DNA from: RBG-16-68-21 sp035286665
Lineage (GTDB): Bacteria; Actinomycetota; Acidimicrobiia; Spongiisociales; UBA11373
Length of the DNA stretch: 8,625 bases
NCBI GenBank assembly: GCA_035286665.1
Contig: DATECY010000005.1
Location: forward strand, 1 to 8,625
Reading direction: 5' to 3'
Both the position numbers and the translations under genes were made by a program. Position 1 is the stretch's first letter, and each line of letters opens with the position of its first letter. This document shows, piece after piece, positions 5,923 through 8,625 of the stretch. Under the pieces are notes generated by a model that had not been told where the DNA came from, searched no databases, and was given only the letters and a program-made list of their open reading frames with translations.

Positions 5923-6058
5923 GTCGCTGCGGCCGTCGCCCTCACCGCCGATCGCCCGACGCCAACGAGGCGGGCCCGACTCCTTCTCATCGCCCCTGGG
6001 GTGCTCGTAGCCGGTGGGCCGGCGCTCGTCCGGGGAGGCCTCGCCGGGAGGTTGTGGA

Positions 6059-6086
6059 GGGCGACGGGCAACGGGCAACGGTCTAC
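6059..6086. repeat. Heptamer tract GGGCAAC, 4 units, upstream of udk
   Basis: In one register: GGGCGAC (6059-6065), GGGCAAC twice (6066-6079), then GGTCTAC (6080-6086), which contains the first bases of the candidate udk -10 box. It shares the GGGCGAC unit with the folD upstream tract and closely resembles the GGGTAAC units before the mutase subunit gene. Confidence 0.85.
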
Positions 6087-6089
6087 CGT
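6084..6089 (+). promoter_or_regulatory. Candidate -10 box (TACCGT) for udk
   Basis: TACCGT fits TANNNT and ends 8 bases before the ATG at 6098. The 11-mer CGGGCAACGGT (6072-6082) precedes it almost directly. No ribosome binding site lies before the ATG, so a leaderless transcript is plausible. No recognisable -35 box. Confidence 0.5.
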
Positions 6090-6097
6090 CCGGTCTG

Positions 6098-6745
6098 ATG
6101 CCTCCCCGACCCGCCTCCCATTGGCCCACCGCCGGGCCTCTCATCATCGGCCTCGGGGGCGGTTCGGGGTCGGGGAAGACCACCATCGCCGAGTCGATCG
6201 TCGACGCGATCGGATCCGACTCGGTGGCGCTCATCCAGCACGACGCCTACTACCGGGATCAGACCCGCCTTCCGCTGGAGGAGCGGGCCAAGGTCAACTA
6301 CGACCACCCCGACTCGCTGGAGACCGAACTGCTCATCGGCCACCTCCGGGAGCTGCTGGCCGGCCGGGCGATCGAGCGACCGGTCTATGACTTCACCGTC
6401 CACAACCGCGCTCCCGAGACGGTTCGCGTCGAACCGTGCCGGGCAGTGCTGGTCGAAGGCATCCTCGTGCTGTACGAACCGGAACTGCGCGACCTGATGG
6501 ATCTCAAGGTATACGTCGACACCGACGCCGACCTCCGCCTCGCACGCCGATGGGAGCGAGACATCACCGAGCGGGGCCGCAGCTTCGCCTCGGTGCGCGA
6601 CCAATACCTGCAGACCGTGCGGCCCATGCACATGCAGTTCGTCGAACCATCCAAGCGCTACGCCGACATCGTCATCCCTGAGGGCTACAACCTGGGAGCG
6701 GTGGGGACGGTGATCTCGATGATTCGGGACGTGTTGCGAGGGTGA
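6098..6745 (+). CDS. udk: Uridine kinase
   Basis: Phosphorylates uridine and cytidine to UMP and CMP in pyrimidine salvage; cytoplasmic P-loop kinase. At 215 aa it has the family length. Walker A is GGGSGSGKT (20-28), followed by the uridine-site segments IQHDAYYRD (46-54), YDHPDSL (68-74) and RPVYDFTVHNR (94-104), the Walker B-like VLVEGILVLYE (117-127), the lid arginines RRWERDITERGR (150-161), and FVEPSKRYADIVIP (181-194). The usual PLIIGxxGGSGSGKT opening follows 13 residues from the chosen ATG. The frame is open further upstream to 6014, but those 28 codons derive partly from heptamer repeats, while 6098 lies 8 bases after a -10-like box. Phosphoribulokinases share the fold, but the motif order and YDHP segment favour Udk. 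No pyrimidine genes are adjacent, so it seems a single-gene unit. Codon use matches its neighbours. Confidence 0.95.
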   Translation: MPPRPASHWPTAGPLIIGLGGGSGSGKTTIAESIVDAIGSDSVALIQHDAYYRDQTRLPLEERAKVNYDHPDSLETELLIGHLRELLAGRAIERPVYDFTVHNRAPETVRVEPCRAVLVEGILVLYEPELRDLMDLKVYVDTDADLRLARRWERDITERGRSFASVRDQYLQTVRPMHMQFVEPSKRYADIVIPEGYNLGAVGTVISMIRDVLRG

Positions 6746-6747
6746 GG

Positions 6748-6824
6748 GCGATGCGCGATGCGCGATGCCCGATGCGCACGTCGCACGTCGCACGTCGCAA
6801 TTCGCAATTCGCAATTCGCAATTC
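6748..6824. repeat. Compound heptamer array, 11 units of three kinds in one register
   Basis: The array begins 2 bases after the udk stop codon. GCGATGC occurs three times (6748-6768), then CCGATGC once (6769-6775), GCACGTC three times (6776-6796) and GCAATTC four times (6797-6824). All eleven units keep the same 7-bp phase across the changes of sequence. GCAATTC is the CGAATTG unit of the sucC and sucD arrays read on the other strand. Confidence 0.97.
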
Positions 6825-6826
6825 GT

Positions 6827-6844
6827 AAGAGGCGAGACCCTCTT
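6827..6844 (+). terminator. Possible weak hairpin between the two udk-folD arrays
   Basis: AAGAGG (6827-6832) can pair with CCTCTT (6839-6844) over 6 bases, ending in TTT (6843-6845). It might end the udk transcript. A 6-bp stem and a three-base T run are poor evidence. Confidence 0.22.
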
Positions 6845-6846
6845 TC

Positions 6847-6909
6847 GGGTAGCGGGTAGCGGGTAGCGGGTAGCGGGCGACGGGAGACCGGAGACGGGCA
6901 GCGGTACGC
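6847..6909. repeat. Heptamer tract GGGTAGC, 9 units, running into the folD promoter
   Basis: Four perfect GGGTAGC units (6847-6874) are followed in register by GGGCGAC, GGGAGAC, CGGAGAC, GGGCAGC and GGTACGC (6875-6909). The units decay gradually toward folD, and the last one contains the candidate -10 box. The GGG start and final C of the unit are the most stable positions. Confidence 0.93.
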
Positions 6910-6914
6910 TGCCC
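6896..6914. promoter_or_regulatory. Palindrome plus candidate -10 box (TACGCT) for folD
   Basis: GGGCAGCG (6896-6903) and CGCTGCCC (6907-6914) form a perfect inverted repeat around GTA. TACGCT (6905-6910), a TANNNT match, lies within the centre and right arm, and the GTG start of folD is 6 bases later. The palindrome could be an operator blocking the promoter or, if transcription begins further upstream, a hairpin close to the start codon. No ribosome binding site is visible, favouring a leaderless message. Confidence 0.45.
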
Positions 6915-6916
6915 CC

Positions 6917-7762
6917 GTGCCTGCTCGCATCCTCTCCGGGACCGAAGCCTCGGCCATATGGCGTGCCGAGATCGCCGGGCGGGTCGGAGCCCTTGCTGCC
7001 GACGGCAAACGGGTCGGACTCGCCACGCTGCTCGTCGGAGGCGACCCGGCCTCGGAGGTGTACGTCCGGGGCAAGCACACGGCGGCCGAAGCCGCCGGGA
7101 TCAGGTCGTTCGACCAGCGTCTGCCGGCCTCTGCGACCCAGGACGAGGTCATCGCCGCCGTGCGCTCCCTCAACGACGATCCCGAGGTCGACGGCTTCAT
7201 CGTCCAGCTACCGCTGCCCGACGGCCTCGACGCCGCAGCGGTGGTGGAACGCATCGATCCGGGGAAGGACGCCGACGGGCTCCATCCCTATAACCTGGGA
7301 CGGGTCGCCCTGGAGCGGCCGGCGCCCCGCCCGGCCACCCCGAGCGGCATCCTTCGGCTCCTCGACCACTACGAGATCGACACCCGGGGGAGGCGGATCG
7401 TGATCGTGGGACGCTCTGCCCTCGTCGGCCGCCCCCTCTCGATCATGCTGAGCGGCCGGGAGCGTAACGCCACGGTGACCGTCGCCCACACCGGGACGCC
7501 CGACCTGGCGGCGGTGACCGGCGAAGCCGAGATCCTCGTCGTAGCCGCCGGGCGGCCGGGCATGATCGGCGCCGAGCACGTGGCTCCCGGCTCGGTGGTG
7601 GTCGACGTCGGCACGACCAGGGTGGACGGCCGTCTCCAGGGCGACGTCCGGTTCGCAGAGGTCTCCGACGTCGCCGGGGCGATCACGCCGGTACCGGGCG
7701 GCGTCGGCCCGATGACGATCGCCGGGCTGCTGGCCAACGTGGTCTGGCTGGCAGGCGGCTGA
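6917..7762 (+). CDS. folD: Bifunctional methylenetetrahydrofolate dehydrogenase/cyclohydrolase FolD
   Basis: Converts 5,10-methylene-THF to 5,10-methenyl-THF (NADP-linked) and then to 10-formyl-THF, supplying one-carbon units for purines and formyl-Met. At 281 aa it matches the family. Catalytic Tyr49 and Lys53 lie in SEVYVRGKHTAAEAAGI (46-62). GFIVQLPLP (93-101), KDADGLHPYNLG (117-128), the NADP-binding IVIVGRSALVGRP (161-173) and ITPVPGGVGPMT (256-267) follow in the usual order. The common PCTPxG motif reads PATPSG (139-144), so its cysteine is replaced by alanine; I know of no catalytic role for that residue. The start is GTG at 6917: the family N-terminus ARILSG follows at once, and the site is 6 bases after TACGCT. 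As I recall, folD lies downstream of sucCD with purine genes in other actinobacteria; here the purine genes are absent from the window. It converges with the kinase gene across a 99-bp gap in which I see no terminator. Confidence 0.97.
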   Translation: MPARILSGTEASAIWRAEIAGRVGALAADGKRVGLATLLVGGDPASEVYVRGKHTAAEAAGIRSFDQRLPASATQDEVIAAVRSLNDDPEVDGFIVQLPLPDGLDAAAVVERIDPGKDADGLHPYNLGRVALERPAPRPATPSGILRLLDHYEIDTRGRRIVIVGRSALVGRPLSIMLSGRERNATVTVAHTGTPDLAAVTGEAEILVVAAGRPGMIGAEHVAPGSVVVDVGTTRVDGRLQGDVRFAEVSDVAGAITPVPGGVGPMTIAGLLANVVWLAGG

Positions 7763-7861
7763 GGCGACCGGACGGCGTCCACGGGTCGGCCGGGAGGGAT
7801 TGCTGCCGCCCCGCCGAGGGCGTGGTCTACGCGACGTGTGCCCGGGTGGTGGACCGGTTCG

Positions 7862-8625
7862 TCACACCGGCGCGATGAACGAGACCGTGGTTCCGACCCC
7901 GAGCTCGGACGTGATGTCGAGACTCCCGCCTACGAGATCGGCGCGTTCTCTCATGCCCATGATCCCGAATGACCCGAGGGTGTCGATGTCACGGTGGTCG
8001 AAGCCCGAGCCGTCGTCGGCGATCGTCAGACCGATTTCGCTCTCGCCGAACTCGAGGTCTATGTCCACGCGAGAGCATCCGGAGTGGGCCACCGCGTTGG
8101 CGAGTGCCTCCTGGGCGATCCGATACGCGGCCACTTCGGTGTGGTCACTGAGGCGCCTGACGAGTCCGGCGGACCGGAGTCTGATGGGGAGGCCGTCGAT
8201 GCTGTTGGCGCCGACCAGCGATTGCAGTGCCGGGAGCAGCCCGAGGTCGTCGAGCAGCGAGGGCCGAAGCGCCCCGATCGTCTCACGAACCGCCTGTAGC
8301 GTGTCCTGAGCCAGTCCCCGCAGATTGCGTGCCTCGTCCCCGCCCGGATCGCCGGTCTTGGCTTCGCCCAGGTGTGCCAACCCGCGGGCGAGTACCACGA
8401 GCGATTGGGCCGGTCCATCGTGAAGGTCACGCGCGATCCTGCGCCGCTCCGTCTCCTGGGCGACGGTGACCGCACGGGCATAGTTCTGCAGCCCGACTCG
8501 ATTGCTCTCCCGCTCGATCACCTTCTCCAGGGCGAGTGCCAATTCACGGGCCACGTGTACGAGCACCTCGGCCTGCTCCGCCTCGGCGGCGCGATGGCTG
8601 TGGTACGCGACGAGGCGACCGATGC
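7862..8625 (-). CDS. Sensor histidine kinase, NarL-partner type (HisKA_3), N-terminus beyond the window
   Basis: The kinase half of a two-component system of the HPK7 group (DesK/LiaS/NarX-like), which normally phosphorylates a NarL/FixJ-type response regulator. The reading frame is open to the window edge at 8625, so the gene continues upstream; a GTG at 8566 is internal and unlikely to be the true start. The first visible residues, IGRLVAYHSHRAAEAEQAEV, resemble the end of a GAF domain and its linker. Counting from the GTG, the H-box RRRIARDLHDG (41-51) has the phosphoacceptor His49 and is followed by PAQSL. The N-box AQEALANAVAH (151-161) and the ADDGSGFD (183-190), GIMGMRERA (201-209) and GVGTTVSF (223-230) segments complete an intact HATPase_c domain. 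No membrane segment is visible in this part. Its regulator is not in the window, and it is unrelated in function to the convergent folD. Confidence 0.93.
   Translation of the reverse strand, partial: IGRLVAYHSHRAAEAEQAEVLVHVARELALALEKVIERESNRVGLQNYARAVTVAQETERRRIARDLHDGPAQSLVVLARGLAHLGEAKTGDPGGDEARNLRGLAQDTLQAVRETIGALRPSLLDDLGLLPALQSLVGANSIDGLPIRLRSAGLVRRLSDHTEVAAYRIAQEALANAVAHSGCSRVDIDLEFGESEIGLTIADDGSGFDHRDIDTLGSFGIMGMRERADLVGGSLDITSELGVGTTVSFIAPV

Noticed and set aside
6014..6097. In-frame N-terminal extension of uridine kinase by 28 codons
   Set aside because: It crosses the GGGCAAC tract and the candidate -10 box, and would make the protein longer than the family.
4891..6234. 447-codon open frame on the minus strand across sucD and the udk start
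   Set aside because: Shadow of sucD and udk; product is low-complexity and matches no family I know.
7763..7861. Bidirectional terminator or heptamer tract in the convergent gap between folD and the kinase gene
   Set aside because: Only a 5-bp palindrome with a one-base centre (7770-7780) is present; no convincing stem, U-tract or 7-bp period.
8564..8566. GTG as the start of the histidine kinase
   Set aside because: The frame is open to the window edge and the upstream residues resemble the end of a GAF domain, so the gene continues beyond 8625.

Overview
The window is a high-GC bacterial chromosome segment, most likely from an actinobacterium outside the well-studied genera; class Acidimicrobiia is my guess. 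The reasons are GC-rich codon use, a PcrA/UvrD1-type helicase with a C-terminal Tudor-like tail, a stand-alone B12-binding acyl-CoA mutase subunit, and the gene order helicase - mutase small subunit - sucC - sucD - folD. From memory, that order matches a conserved block in Streptomyces and partly in Mycobacterium (uvrD1 near sucCD). I could not check the taxonomy.

Layout, left to right. A 105-bp tandem array of the heptamer ACTCATC (31-135) precedes pcrA (184-2370). An mgtC-family membrane protein gene (2367-3014) overlaps the end of pcrA by four bases. Next come a B12-binding small subunit of a methylmalonyl-CoA-type mutase (3103-3495) and the two subunits of succinyl-CoA synthetase, sucC (3614-4762) and sucD (5023-5895). 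These two are separated by an unusual 260-bp gap. Uridine kinase udk (6098-6745) and folD (6917-7762) follow. A histidine kinase gene on the minus strand (7862-8625) runs off the right edge and converges on folD.

Function. The mutase subunit and SucCD fit one flow: branched or methylmalonyl acyl-CoA to succinyl-CoA, then to succinate with nucleoside triphosphate synthesis. Udk (pyrimidine salvage) and FolD (one-carbon folates) are housekeeping neighbours, PcrA is a repair helicase, and the kinase is half of a two-component system.

The most unusual content is between the genes. All six gaps upstream of a plus-strand gene carry tandem repeats with a strict 7-bp period. The unit differs from gap to gap (ACTCATC, TTCGTTC, CGAATTG, GGGCAAC, GCGATGC, GCACGTC, GCAATTC, GGGTAGC) and can change inside one tract without breaking the 7-bp register. 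The single convergent gap (7763-7861) has none. Before three genes the tract ends in a shared 11-mer, CGGGYARCGGT, that runs into a TANNNT promoter-like box 6-9 bases before a start codon without a clear ribosome binding site. This suggests leaderless transcripts and a promoter tied to the repeat. The sucC-sucD gap also holds two inverted copies of a REP-like hairpin and a reading frame that exactly bridges the two genes.
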